The position numbers and the translations under genes are program-made. A stretch of DNA of 64,000 nucleotides from Amycolatopsis suaedae (GTDB lineage: Bacteria > Actinomycetota > Actinomycetes > Mycobacteriales > Pseudonocardiaceae), in NCBI RefSeq assembly GCF_004214935.1, contig NZ_SFCC01000007.1, forward strand, positions 1 through 64,000, in the 5' to 3' direction. The notes under the pieces are model-generated. The model had not been told where the DNA came from. It saw only the letters and a list, made by a program, of their open reading frames with translations, and did no database searches. Below, piece after piece: positions 45,728-57,072 of the stretch; the stretch's first letter is position 1, and each line of letters begins with the position of its first letter.

Positions 45728-47080
45728 GTGCCCGCACCGACTGCGACACCCGGGCGCAAACGCGACCGGATGCATTACCTGTACCTGGCGGTGATCGCCG
45801 CCGTCGTGCTCGGCGTGATCGTCGGCTTCGCCGCGCCCGACGTCGCCAAGGAGCTCAAGCCACTCGGCACCGGGTTCGTCAACCTGATCAAGATGATGAT
45901 CTCGCCGATCATCTTCTGCACGATCGTGCTCGGCATCGGCTCGGTGGCCAAGGCCGCGAAGGTCGGCAAGGTCGGCCTGCTCGCCCTCGGTTACTTCCTC
46001 GGCATGTCGACGCTGGCGCTGGCCATCGGCCTCGTCGTCGGCAACGTGCTGCACCCCGGTGAGGGCCTCAGCCTCGACCCGGCCGCCGCCGGCAAGGCCC
46101 AGGAGCAGGCCACCGGCTCGGAGGGCTCGGTCGACTTCCTGCTCGGCATCATCCCGGACACCCTGGTGTCGGCGTTCACTTCCGGGCAGGTGCTGCAGAC
46201 CCTGCTGGTCGCGCTGCTGGCCGGCTTCGCCCTGCAGAAGCTGGGCAGCAAGGGCGAGCCGATCCGCCGCGGCGTCGAGCACGTCCAGCGCTGGGTGTTC
46301 CGCATCCTGGCGATGATCATGTGGGCCGCCCCGGTCGGCGCATTCGGCGCCATCGCCGCGGTCGTCGGCGAGACCGGCTGGGAGGCGCTGCGCAGCCTCG
46401 CCGTCATCATGCTCGGCTTCTACGCCACCTGCCTGGTGTTCGTGTTCGTCGTGCTGGGCGCGGTGCTGTGGTTCGGCGCCAGGGTCAACCTGTTCTCGTT
46501 GCTGCGTTACCTCGGCAGGGAGTTCCTGCTGATCCTGTCGACGTCGTCGTCGGAGTCGGCACTGCCGCGGCTGATCGCCAAGATGGAACACCTCGGCGTC
46601 AGCAAGCCGGTCGTCGGCATCACCGTGCCCACCGGCTACTCGTTCAACCTCGACGGCACCGCCATCTACCTGACCATGGCGACCCTGTTCATCGCCACGG
46701 CGCAGGGCCAGCCGCTGCCGGTGGGTGAGCAGATCTCCCTGCTGCTGTTCATGATCATCGCGTCGAAGGGCGCGGCGGGCGTCAGCGGCGCCGGGATCGC
46801 CACCCTCGCCGGCGGGCTGCAGGCACACAAGCCGGAACTGGTCGACGGTGTCGGCTTCATCCTCGGCATCGACCGGTTCATGTCCGAGGCGCGGGCGCTG
46901 ACCAACTTCGCCGGCAACGCCGTCGCCACGGTGCTCATCGGGTCGTGGACCGGTGAGTTCAACCGGGAACAGGCCGGGCGGGTGTTCGCCGGAGCGTCCC
47001 CGTTCAACGAGGCCACCCTGCTCGACGAGGCCGAACCAGCGCCGGCCGAGTCGGAGAAGGAGGTGGCGGCGGTCCGCTGA
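45728..47080 (+). CDS. dctA: C4-dicarboxylate/proton symporter
   Basis: A 450-residue DAACS-family carrier for succinate, fumarate and malate. Family motifs: LIKMMISPIIFCTIVLGIGS near 55, the serine-rich hairpin STSSSESALPRLI near 280, GYSFNLDGTAIYL near 308, and GVSGAGIATLAGGL and FAGNAVATVLIGSW. GTG start with GGAGG 6 nt upstream. Divergent from the two-component system that probably controls it, 125 nt away. Confidence 0.95.
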   Translation: MPAPTATPGRKRDRMHYLYLAVIAAVVLGVIVGFAAPDVAKELKPLGTGFVNLIKMMISPIIFCTIVLGIGSVAKAAKVGKVGLLALGYFLGMSTLALAIGLVVGNVLHPGEGLSLDPAAAGKAQEQATGSEGSVDFLLGIIPDTLVSAFTSGQVLQTLLVALLAGFALQKLGSKGEPIRRGVEHVQRWVFRILAMIMWAAPVGAFGAIAAVVGETGWEALRSLAVIMLGFYATCLVFVFVVLGAVLWFGARVNLFSLLRYLGREFLLILSTSSSESALPRLIAKMEHLGVSKPVVGITVPTGYSFNLDGTAIYLTMATLFIATAQGQPLPVGEQISLLLFMIIASKGAAGVSGAGIATLAGGLQAHKPELVDGVGFILGIDRFMSEARALTNFAGNAVATVLIGSWTGEFNREQAGRVFAGASPFNEATLLDEAEPAPAESEKEVAAVR

Positions 47081-47093
47081 CCGTCCCCCTTCG

Positions 47094-47136
47094 CCGATGC
47101 GGTGCGAGCTTCACCCCCTGGCTCGCACCGCATCGG
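47094..47136. terminator. dctA terminator hairpin
   Basis: Sixteen perfect base pairs (47094-47109 with 47121-47136, CCGATGCGGTGCGAGC) enclose an 11-nt loop, 13 nt after the dctA stop. TATGTT (47137-47142) immediately after could be the -10 of the cupin gene, 6 nt before its ATG. Confidence 0.75.
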
Positions 47137-47148
47137 TATGTTTGCCGC

Positions 47149-47481
47149 ATGCTCACCGTCGTACCGCGCACCACGGTCAATCCGGACACCCGCACCGTCC
47201 AGTTCCAGGGCAGGGAGTTCGGCACGGAACTGTCGTTCTTCCTGATCGACTGCGAACCCGGCCAGGGCCCCGCCCTGCATCAGCACCCCTACGCGGAGAT
47301 GTGGGTGACCATGTCGGGCCGCGCGCTCGTCGTCGCCGGCGACGAGGAGCGCGAGGTCGGGCCCGAGGACATGGTGATCGTCGGACCTGGCACCCCGCAC
47401 CGGTTCGTCGCGCTCGGCCCGGACCGGCTCAACGTCATCTGCCTGCACGACAGCGGCGAGATGATCACCGAGTGGCTCTGA
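47149..47481 (+). CDS. Cupin-domain protein
   Basis: A 110-residue single-domain beta-barrel. The first cupin motif GPALHQHPYAEMWVTMSG gives two His and a Glu metal ligand; the second, VIVGPGTPHRFVALG, gives the third His. Substrate unknown. It ends 1 nt before the convergent uvrA stop. Confidence 0.85.
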   Translation: MLTVVPRTTVNPDTRTVQFQGREFGTELSFFLIDCEPGQGPALHQHPYAEMWVTMSGRALVVAGDEEREVGPEDMVIVGPGTPHRFVALGPDRLNVICLHDSGEMITEWL

Positions 47482-47482
47482 G

Positions 47483-50338
<2,856 letters not shown>

Positions 50339-50510
50339 GCGAGTCCCTTTCTCACTGGTCTGGTGCGTGCTGGCGTTGGGTTCGGGCAGCGCCCAGAGGG
50401 CGGCCGCCTAGATGCTAAGTCGGACCACCGACAAAACCGGTCGGGCCGGATTCCGGCTGGTCCGCGAGGGTTCGCGCTCCCGTCGAGGGTACGCGTCGGC
50501 ATGGTGGCGC

Positions 50511-50516
50511 TAGGGT
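50511..50516 (+). promoter_or_regulatory. Leaderless promoter of metallo-beta-lactamase gene
   Basis: TAGGGT lies exactly 7 nt before the GTG at 50524, with no ribosome-binding site between. The rest of 50339-50510, between uvrA and this gene, shows no other feature. Confidence 0.45.
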
Positions 50517-50523
50517 GCGGGGC

Positions 50524-51201
50524 GTGAACGTCGTTGAGGAGTACACCGGTCACGTGGAGCCCGGCGGCGACGCCGCCCGGCGCACCCTGGACGAGCTGAC
50601 CATCACCAAGATCTCGGTCGGCCCGATGGACAACAACGCTTATCTGCTGGTCTGCCGCGCTCAGAACGAGGCCCTGCTGATCGACGCCGCGGCCGATCCG
50701 GAACGCATTTCCGATCTGATCGGGCACGGCCCGGACCGCCCGGCGCTGCGCACCGTGGTGACCACCCACCAGCACCCCGACCACTGGCAGGCGCTGGGCG
50801 CCGTCGCCGGGGCCAACGGGTCCAACACCGCCGCCCACCCGCTGGACGCCGACCCGCTGCCGGTCCCGCCGGACTTCCTGGTCGAGCACGGCGACACGCT
50901 CACCGTCGGCGACTGCACGCTGGAGGTCATCCACCTGCGCGGGCACACGCCGGGCTCGATCGCCCTGCTCTACCGCGACCCGAAGGGCCACCCGCACCTG
51001 TTCACCGGCGACTCGCTGTTCCCCGGCGGCGTGGGAAAGACCACCTCACCGGGTGATTTCACGTCGCTGCTGAACGACGTGGAGTCACGGCTGTTCAACG
51101 CGCTGCCGGACGACACGTGGTTCTACCCCGGCCACGGCGACGACTCGACGCTGGGCGCGGAGCGCCCGAAGCTGACCGAGTGGCGCGAGCGCGGCTGGTG
51201 A
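50524..51201 (+). CDS. Metallo-beta-lactamase-fold hydrolase
   Basis: A 225-residue glyoxalase II-like protein. Metal motif THQHPDHWQALG, then HLRGHTPGSIAL, FTGDSLFPGGVGKT with bridging Asp, and FYPGHGDDSTLG give the full set of zinc ligands. Likely thioester or lactone hydrolase; physiological substrate unknown. Follows uvrA divergently, an arrangement known in mycobacteria. Confidence 0.9.
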   Translation: MNVVEEYTGHVEPGGDAARRTLDELTITKISVGPMDNNAYLLVCRAQNEALLIDAAADPERISDLIGHGPDRPALRTVVTTHQHPDHWQALGAVAGANGSNTAAHPLDADPLPVPPDFLVEHGDTLTVGDCTLEVIHLRGHTPGSIALLYRDPKGHPHLFTGDSLFPGGVGKTTSPGDFTSLLNDVESRLFNALPDDTWFYPGHGDDSTLGAERPKLTEWRERGW

Positions 51202-51222
51202 TTCGCAGCGGGCCGCTCACAT

Positions 51223-51277
51223 GCTCGTGAAGGCCACCTTCATCACGTCTCACGTAATGAAGGTGGCCTTCACGAGC
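51223..51277. terminator. 21-bp perfect hairpin, bidirectional terminator
   Basis: Positions 51223-51243 and 51257-51277 are perfectly complementary around a 13-nt loop. Each arm contains the GTGAAGGCCACCTTCA repeat also seen at 29489 and 29634. It sits between the convergent metallo-beta-lactamase and PIN genes and includes the PIN stop codon. Confidence 0.8.
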
Positions 51278-51686
51278 CTTGGCGGACAGGGATGATCTCC
51301 ACCATGCCGTCCAGGCCGACGAAGTCCTTGGCGTTCTGGGTGTACAACGGCAGTTCCCGGGACGAGGCGATCGCGGCGATCATCAGGTCGAGCCGGCGGG
51401 CCCGCGGGTTCCGCTCCGTGGCCACGGTCATCGCCACCAGCGTGCCGTAGCGCGCCGCGGCCGGACCGTCGAACGGGAGCGGCTCGAAATCGACGATGGC
51501 CGCGCCGAGCTGCTCGTTGCGCACGGCTCGCAACGCCGGGTCCGCGGTCATCGCGACGCCCTGGTGCAATTCGGCCATCGTGACCGCCGTGATTTCGGGG
51601 ATGACGGGCAGATCAGCCGGATCCAGACGGGCGAGATCGATATAAACGCACGTGTCGAGCACTCCGGACTGCCGGCGGTCAGCCAC
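51270..51686 (-). CDS. PIN-domain ribonuclease toxin, VapC-like
   Basis: A 138-residue PIN protein. Acidic active-site residues are in [13 protein letters not shown] near the N-terminus, [19 protein letters not shown] and TQNAKDF. Expected to cleave structured RNA such as tRNA when free of antitoxin. GTG at 51686 (or 51692) overlaps the antitoxin end by 8 nt. Its stop lies in the terminator hairpin. Confidence 0.87.
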   Translation of the reverse strand: MADRRQSGVLDTCVYIDLARLDPADLPVIPEITAVTMAELHQGVAMTADPALRAVRNEQLGAAIVDFEPLPFDGPAAARYGTLVAMTVATERNPRARRLDLMIAAIASSRELPLYTQNAKDFVGLDGMVEIIPVRQGS

Positions 51687-51954
51687 GGGCACGGTCCCAG
51701 GGATTGTCGTCACCGATGCGATCTTCGCCGAAGACCTCGTCGTCCTCGCGCCGCAGCTGAGCCGCATCAGCCCGGGGCAGCCGCCGGTGCCGCTCCACCA
51801 GCTCCTCGGCAGTCAACCGCCGCTGACGGGACAGGGGACGCAGTTCCGCGACCTCGACGCCGTTACGAGTGACGTGATAGGTCTCGCCGGCTTCCACCGC
51901 GTCCATGACGGCTGCCGAGTTGTTCCTGAACTCACGCTGGCTGATCACCTTCAC
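51679..51954 (-). CDS. Antitoxin, Phd/YefM-type VapB
   Basis: A 91-residue antitoxin. N-terminal DNA-binding fold [39 protein letters not shown] matches Phd/YefM; the charged C-terminal half would wrap the toxin. GTG at 51954 has no ribosome site, and TACGCT (51962-51967) lies 7 nt upstream, so it is probably leaderless. The direct repeat GCTACGC near the -10 may be an operator. Overlaps the 3' end of the MFS gene by 23 nt. Confidence 0.87.
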   Translation of the reverse strand: MKVISQREFRNNSAAVMDAVEAGETYHVTRNGVEVAELRPLSRQRRLTAEELVERHRRLPRADAAQLRREDDEVFGEDRIGDDNPWDRARG

Positions 51955-53347
51955 GATCCCCAGCGTAGCCTTGCGTAGCACAGCTGGCTACACCGGCCAG
52001 GACCGCGCATATCGCAGCGATGATCAGGAGAGCCGCGATGGCGGCGACGACCAGCAGCAGACCGTCCGCCGAGGTGGACGCCGCGAAGTAGACACTGCCC
52101 AGAGCCGCCACCCCGATCACCTCGGCGAGCACGGGGCCGGTGGCGTTCATGGCCGAGATCGCCGAGGCGAACCGAGGCTCCACCGCCGAGGTCACCTGTG
52201 CGATCAGCGGGCTGTACCCGGCGGCGTGCCCGGCCCCGGCGAACAGCAGCAACGGCAGGAAGAACCACGGGTGTCCGTCGTGCCTGACGACGAGCACGGC
52301 CAGAACGGCACCCGCGGCGAAGACCGGCGGTCCCACGATCGGCATAACCCGCCGCAGCCACCGCGGGCAACGGTTCCAGCTCAGGCTGAGCGCGCCGAAA
52401 CCGACCGCGTACGGAACGAACGCGAGTCCAGCCTGGAGCGGGCTGTAACCGAGTTCGGACTGCAGATGCAGGGTCAGCGTGAGCACGAAGACGGTGTAGC
52501 AACCCATGACGACACAGCAGGCAGCCAAGCCTGACTTCACTCCGGCCGACCTGAGTGCCGCGACGTCGAAAACGGGGTGCCGTGCCGTGGATTCGTATCG
52601 GACGAACACCCCCGACAGCACGGCGCCACAGGCGAGCGTGACCCACACCCACGCCGGCCACCCCTGGTTGTGACCGAAGACGAGCGGGAGGGTGAGCGCG
52701 GTCATGGCCGCGGTCAGCAGGGCCACCCCAACGAGATCGAGGCGGGCCCGCCGGCCGGTTCGTGACCTCGGCAGGACCCGCCGGCCGATCAGCAGCACGG
52801 CCACACCGACCGGGACGTTGATCAGGAAGACCGGCCGCCAGGACAGCCCGAGCAGGTCGACCCCCGCGACCAGTCCTCCGATCACCTGGCCGAGCGCGAC
52901 CCCGAGGGCGAGGACCATGCTGTAGACACCGATCGCCCTGCGGCGCCCGGCGCCTTCCCAGTGACGATGGATGAGCGAGAACACCTGTGGCATCAGCAAC
53001 GCGGCCCCGGCCGCCTGCGCGATGCGGGCAAGCACCAGCATCGCCGGGTCGACGGCCAGCCCACACAGCAGCGAGGCCCCGGTGAACCAGCCGAGCCCGA
53101 TCAGGAACGCGCGCCGGAACCCGATGACATCACCGATGCGCGCGCAGGTGACGAACAGGACGCCGGTGGTCAGCAGATAGCTCGACACGAGCAACTGGAT
53201 CTCGGCACTGCCGGCGCCCAACCCGGCACGAATCGTCTGGGCGGCGACGGACACGATCGATCCGTCCATCGACACCATCACCTGTCCGGTGAGCAGCACC
53301 GCCAGCATCGGCCCACGGCGGGTGCCCGGCACGAGAAGGTTGACCAT
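51932..53347 (-). CDS. MFS transporter, DHA2/EmrB-like exporter
   Basis: A 471-residue membrane protein with about 14 helices. TM1 [26 protein letters not shown], the loop-2 motif [13 protein letters not shown] near 75, [14 protein letters not shown] and [15 protein letters not shown] near 160 are typical of drug/proton antiporters. ATG at 53347; the longer frame is low-complexity. Divergent from an AraC regulator gene 83 nt away that probably controls it. Confidence 0.9.
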   Translation of the reverse strand: MVNLLVPGTRRGPMLAVLLTGQVMVSMDGSIVSVAAQTIRAGLGAGSAEIQLLVSSYLLTTGVLFVTCARIGDVIGFRRAFLIGLGWFTGASLLCGLAVDPAMLVLARIAQAAGAALLMPQVFSLIHRHWEGAGRRRAIGVYSMVLALGVALGQVIGGLVAGVDLLGLSWRPVFLINVPVGVAVLLIGRRVLPRSRTGRRARLDLVGVALLTAAMTALTLPLVFGHNQGWPAWVWVTLACGAVLSGVFVRYESTARHPVFDVAALRSAGVKSGLAACCVVMGCYTVFVLTLTLHLQSELGYSPLQAGLAFVPYAVGFGALSLSWNRCPRWLRRVMPIVGPPVFAAGAVLAVLVVRHDGHPWFFLPLLLFAGAGHAAGYSPLIAQVTSAVEPRFASAISAMNATGPVLAEVIGVAALGSVYFAASTSADGLLLVVAAIAALLIIAAICAVLAGVASCATQGYAGDREGDQPA

Positions 53348-53417
53348 GCCCGCGAGCCTCGACCACCGAAGGCCGACGGTCTTGAACGAGTTTGCGGGCC
53401 GTGTCGGTGCGCGCGGG

Positions 53418-53423
53418 TAGGTT
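53418..53423 (+). promoter_or_regulatory. Leaderless promoter of AraC gene
   Basis: TAGGTT lies exactly 7 nt before the GTG at 53431; there is no ribosome-binding site. The intergenic region also serves the divergent MFS gene. Confidence 0.45.
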
Positions 53424-53430
53424 CCGCCTC

Positions 53431-54207
53431 GTGCGTGTGACGAGGCGAGTGCTGGCGACTCCCCACTTCGTGGTCCGGGTGGTCGACTGCACGGACGACC
53501 ACGCTCGCTGGTCCGCTCCGGAAACGACGTCCGGCACCCAGCTCGTACTGGTCCGGCGGGGCCGGTTCCGGGTCGACTCCCGTGGCCGGCGCGTGGTGAT
53601 CGATCCGACCACCGGTTACCTCCACCCACCCGGACACGAGACCCGCTTCGCCCACCCCGCCGGTGGGGACACGTGCACGTCGATCACCCTGCCCGGCAAC
53701 ACGCTGACCGAAGGCGTCGACGCGGCCCCGGTCCACGTGGACGCGCGGCTCGAACTCGCCCACCGCACGCTCCTGCGCACCGGCGCGGACCCCGGCTTCG
53801 CCGGAGCCGAAGCCGTCGTGGGCCTGCTGCGCCTGGCACTTCGCCGCCGTCCCGACGAGACGTCCGCGCCCGGACGGCACGACCTGGCCGACCGGACCAG
53901 GGAGGCGTTGCTCGCCGACGAGCCGGCCGGCAGCCTGGTCGCACTGGCGCGCCTGCTGGACGTTTCGCCGTCCCACCTGAGCCGTACGTTCCGGCACCAC
54001 GTGGGGATGACCGTCAGCCGGTACCGCAACCGCGTACGGATCAGCCGTGCGCTGCAACGGATCGAGGAGGGCGAAACCGACCTCGCCGCCCTGGCGTTCA
54101 CCCTCGGCTTCAGCGACCAGGCCCACTTCACCCGGACCATGCGGCGCGAACTGGGCCACACTCCCGGGAACGTCCGCGCCCTGCTCGCCGCGAGTACCCT
54201 GGACTGA
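53431..54207 (+). CDS. AraC-family transcriptional regulator
   Basis: A 258-residue protein: N-terminal cupin-like sensor ([40 protein letters not shown]) and C-terminal double helix-turn-helix, [42 protein letters not shown] and [32 protein letters not shown] at 53431 chosen from the -10 position. Probably governs the divergent MFS exporter. Its stop codon overlaps the operator of the next gene. Confidence 0.92.
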   Translation: MRVTRRVLATPHFVVRVVDCTDDHARWSAPETTSGTQLVLVRRGRFRVDSRGRRVVIDPTTGYLHPPGHETRFAHPAGGDTCTSITLPGNTLTEGVDAAPVHVDARLELAHRTLLRTGADPGFAGAEAVVGLLRLALRRRPDETSAPGRHDLADRTREALLADEPAGSLVALARLLDVSPSHLSRTFRHHVGMTVSRYRNRVRISRALQRIEEGETDLAALAFTLGFSDQAHFTRTMRRELGHTPGNVRALLAASTLD

Positions 54208-54221
54208 GAACGCCGGTTCTC
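54206..54221 (+). promoter_or_regulatory. TetR operator copy 1 (autoregulatory)
   Basis: GAGAACGCCGGTTCTC, a perfect 6-bp inverted repeat with a 4-bp centre, 20 nt before the TetR GTG. Identical arms recur at 54804-54819 and 54830-54845. Confidence 0.65.
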
Positions 54222-54240
54222 TGGAGGAGTGCACAGCAGG

Positions 54241-54792
54241 GTGGACGACACGACCGCGACCACGCAGGTCCTCGACGCGGCCGAGGAACTGTTCTACAGC
54301 CGCGGCATCCAGGCGGTCGGCATGGACGACATCCGCACCCGCTCGCAGGTCTCGCTCAAGCGCCTCTACCGGCTGTTCGCCTCGAAGGACGACCTGGTGG
54401 CCGCCTACCTCGACCAGCGGGACACCCGCTGGATCGGCCGTCTCGAAGCCCACGTGGCCGCCGTCCGGGAACCGAAGGCGCGCATCCTCGCGGTGTTCGA
54501 CTGGCTGGCCGAGTGGTTCAGCGAGCCGGACTTCCAGGGTTGCGCGTTCATCAACTCCTTCGGCGAGCTGGGCAGGATCTCGCCCCGCGTCGCCGCCGTG
54601 GCACGCGGGCACAAGCGACGCTTCCGGGTGTTCGTCACCGGCCTGACCGAGGCGGCGGGCCTGCCCGCCGAGACTGCGGACCAGCTGGTCCTGCTCGCCG
54701 AGGGCGCGATGGTGGTCGCCGGGATGGATCCCGGGCCCGCGCCTGCACACCAGGCACGCCGCGCCGCGGAGATCCTGATCGCCGCACACTGA
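54241..54792 (+). CDS. TetR/AcrR family transcriptional regulator
   Basis: About 183 residues. N-terminal [50 protein letters not shown]-terminal TetR_C domain with [12 protein letters not shown]. The start is ambiguous: GTG at 54241 is used; GTG at 54229 has GGAGG only one base away. Flanked by three copies of GAGAAC-N4-GTTCTC, so it very likely represses itself and the downstream DUF1348 gene. Confidence 0.92.
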   Translation: MDDTTATTQVLDAAEELFYSRGIQAVGMDDIRTRSQVSLKRLYRLFASKDDLVAAYLDQRDTRWIGRLEAHVAAVREPKARILAVFDWLAEWFSEPDFQGCAFINSFGELGRISPRVAAVARGHKRRFRVFVTGLTEAAGLPAETADQLVLLAEGAMVVAGMDPGPAPAHQARRAAEILIAAH

Positions 54793-54795
54793 CCC

Positions 54796-54845
54796 TTGCT
54801 CAGGAGAACCTTCGTTCTCTAAGCTGTCGGAGAACGAACGTTCTC
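54796..54845 (+). promoter_or_regulatory. DUF1348 promoter with two TetR operators
   Basis: TTGCTC (54796-54801), 18 bp and TAAGCT (54820-54825) form the promoter. Operator copies lie at 54804-54819, inside the spacer, and 54830-54845, over the transcription start; their centres are 26 bp apart. Both have arms GAGAAC/GTTCTC. Confidence 0.7.
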
Positions 54846-54857
54846 CCAGGAGGTCCC

Positions 54858-55325
54858 GTGTCCGAGCGCCCACCGCTGCCCCCGTTCACCCGCGAGACGG
54901 CCATCCAGAAGATCCGGCTCGCCGAGGACGCCTGGAACACGCGTGATCCGGAGAAGGTCTCGCTGGCCTACACGACCGACACGCGCTGGCGTAACCGCGC
55001 CGAGTTCGCCGACGGCCGCGACGAGGTCGTGGCGCTGCTGCGTCGCAAGTGGACGGTCGAGCTGGACTACCGGCTGATCAAGGAGCTGTGGACGTTCGGC
55101 GACAACCGGATCGCCGTGCGGTTCGCCTACGAGTGCCACGACGACGCGGGCAACTGGACCCGCAACTACGGCAACGAGAACTGGGAGTTCGACGAGCACG
55201 GCCTGATGCGCGTCCGGCACGCCTCGATCAACACCCGGCCGATCGCCGAGGCCGAGCGGCTGTACCACTGGCCGCTCGGCCGCCGTCCCGACGACCACCC
55301 CGGGCTGTCCGACCTCGGCCTCTGA
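54858..55325 (+). CDS. DUF1348 / nuclear transport factor 2-like protein
   Basis: A 155-residue SnoaL/NTF2-like fold protein. The sequence [43 protein letters not shown] and [25 protein letters not shown] is characteristic of DUF1348. Function unknown; relatives are often induced by electrophiles through a neighbouring TetR repressor. GTG start with AGGAGG upstream. Transcribed from a promoter covered by two TetR operators. Confidence 0.9.
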   Translation: MSERPPLPPFTRETAIQKIRLAEDAWNTRDPEKVSLAYTTDTRWRNRAEFADGRDEVVALLRRKWTVELDYRLIKELWTFGDNRIAVRFAYECHDDAGNWTRNYGNENWEFDEHGLMRVRHASINTRPIAEAERLYHWPLGRRPDDHPGLSDLGL

Positions 55326-55344
55326 CCCGCGCCGGGACCGGGGC

Positions 55345-57072
55345 TCAGCCGGGGGTCAGGCGCCAGCCCCGGCCGGACGTGCTCGCGCGCCAGAGCCGCG
55401 CGTAGGCACCGTCCGCCTCGAGCAGAGCCCGGTGCGTCCCGGTCTCCACCACCCGGCCGTCGTCGACGACCGCGATCTGGTCGGCCTCGACGACGTTGTT
55501 CAGCCGATGCGCGATCAGCAGCACCGTGCTGTGCTGCGCCAGCTCGCGGATCGAACGCCGCAGGTACCGCTCGTTCTCCGGATCGAGCGCGGCGGTGGCC
55601 TCGTCCAGCAGCACGATCGGCGCCCGCTTGAGCAGCGCCCGCGCGATCGAGACCCGCTGACGCTCACCACCGGACAGTGCCGTTCCGCCCTCGCCCACCC
55701 TGGTCCGCCAGCCCTCCGGCAGGCGCGCGACGATCTCGTCGACGCCGGCCAGCCGCGCGGCCTCGGCCACGTCCTCGTCGCTCGCCTCCGGCCTGCCGAG
55801 CCGGATGTTGGCCTCCAGTGTGTCGTCGAACAGGTACACGTCCTGGAACACCATGGCCAGCTGCGCGGTCAGCGCCTCGGTCGTCTGCTCGCGCACGTCG
55901 GCGCCACCGACCCGCACCACTCCACTGTGGACATCCCAGAACCGGCTCAGCAGCCGGATGACGGTCGTCTTGCCGGCACCCGACGGCCCGACCAGCGCGG
56001 TCACCGAACCCGGCGGCACGTCGAGCGAGAAACCACGCAGGACCGGCGTGTCCGGCCGGTAGCCGAAGACGACGCCGTCCAGCTCGATCCGGCCGGGCGC
56101 GGTCAGCGGTGCGGTCCTGTCCGGCTCGGGCATCGCGGGCTCGCGCAGCACGTCGGCGAGCCGGCGCAGGTCGCCACCGGCGATCCGGATCGCACCGGCG
56201 TACTCGCTCAGATCGGCCAGCGGGCCGGCGAACCGGAACGCGAGCGCGACCAGCGCGACGGCCACCGCCGGGGCGACGGCGCCGTCGAGGGCCAGCCACA
56301 CCACCACGAGAATGAGCACGGTCACCGCGAGCTGCACCGCGAGCCCGCTCACGCTCAACCCCACCACGCCCTGCCGCAGCGTGCGGCGCCGGGTTAGCCG
56401 CTGCTCCTCGATGGCGTCCTCCAGCGGCCGGTACCCGTGGACGTTGCGGCCGAACGCCCGCAGCACCCGCTGGTTACGCCCGAACTCGATGACCCGGCTG
56501 CCCGCCTCGACGTCGGCGGCGTGGTTGCTTGCCTCGCCACGGGACAGGCTCCTGCCCGCGAAGCGGAAAGCCAGTGCCAGCAACGGAACACACAGCGCGG
56601 TGGCGAGCCCGAGACGCCAGTCGTGGAAGAACAACGCGACGGTCACGGTGAGCGGCGACGCGACGGCGACGACCAGCGGCGACAGCAGGTGGGCGAAGAT
56701 CCCGGTGATCATCATCGTGCCGTCGGTGGCCACCCGGGTCAGCCGTCCGGTGCGGTCGGCGTCGAACCAGCCCAGTGGCAGGGTCACCAGGTGATCGCCG
56801 AGGCGCTGGTGCAGCGACGACATCGTCTCCAGCGCCGCGGCGGAGCCGCGCATGGTCTGCACGTACCGCACGACAGCGGCGGCCACCGTCGCCACCGCCA
56901 GGGTCAGCAGGTGCGGGCCGACCGGCGCACCCGAGGCCAGCGCCTCGACGACCGGCACCAGCAGCGCCGCGGCGACACCGCTGAGCACGCCGTAGGCGAC
57001 GGTCCACGCGACATAACGGGTCAGCACGTGTGCCCGGGACGGCCCGAGCAGCAACCGCAGATCGGTGATCAC
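55345..57072 (-). CDS. ABC half-transporter (type IV fold), second subunit
   Basis: A 575-residue fused membrane-ATPase protein: six membrane helices (about 1-300), then ATPase with Walker A GPSGAGKTT near 368, LSGGERQRVS near 470 and VLLDEATAALD near 495. Pairs with the upstream half-transporter; GTG overlaps its stop. The pair resembles YbtPQ/IrtAB siderophore importers and exporters of the same fold; direction cannot be proved. Confidence 0.92.
   Translation of the reverse strand: MITDLRLLLGPSRAHVLTRYVAWTVAYGVLSGVAAALLVPVVEALASGAPVGPHLLTLAVATVAAAVVRYVQTMRGSAAALETMSSLHQRLGDHLVTLPLGWFDADRTGRLTRVATDGTMMITGIFAHLLSPLVVAVASPLTVTVALFFHDWRLGLATALCVPLLALAFRFAGRSLSRGEASNHAADVEAGSRVIEFGRNQRVLRAFGRNVHGYRPLEDAIEEQRLTRRRTLRQGVVGLSVSGLAVQLAVTVLILVVVWLALDGAVAPAVAVALVALAFRFAGPLADLSEYAGAIRIAGGDLRRLADVLREPAMPEPDRTAPLTAPGRIELDGVVFGYRPDTPVLRGFSLDVPPGSVTALVGPSGAGKTTVIRLLSRFWDVHSGVVRVGGADVREQTTEALTAQLAMVFQDVYLFDDTLEANIRLGRPEASDEDVAEAARLAGVDEIVARLPEGWRTRVGEGGTALSGGERQRVSIARALLKRAPIVLLDEATAALDPENERYLRRSIRELAQHSTVLLIAHRLNNVVEADQIAVVDDGRVVETGTHRALLEADGAYARLWRASTSGRGWRLTPG

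Noticed and set aside
50339..50523. LexA/SOS box upstream of uvrA
   Set aside because: No TCGAAC-N4-GTTCGA-like sequence is present.
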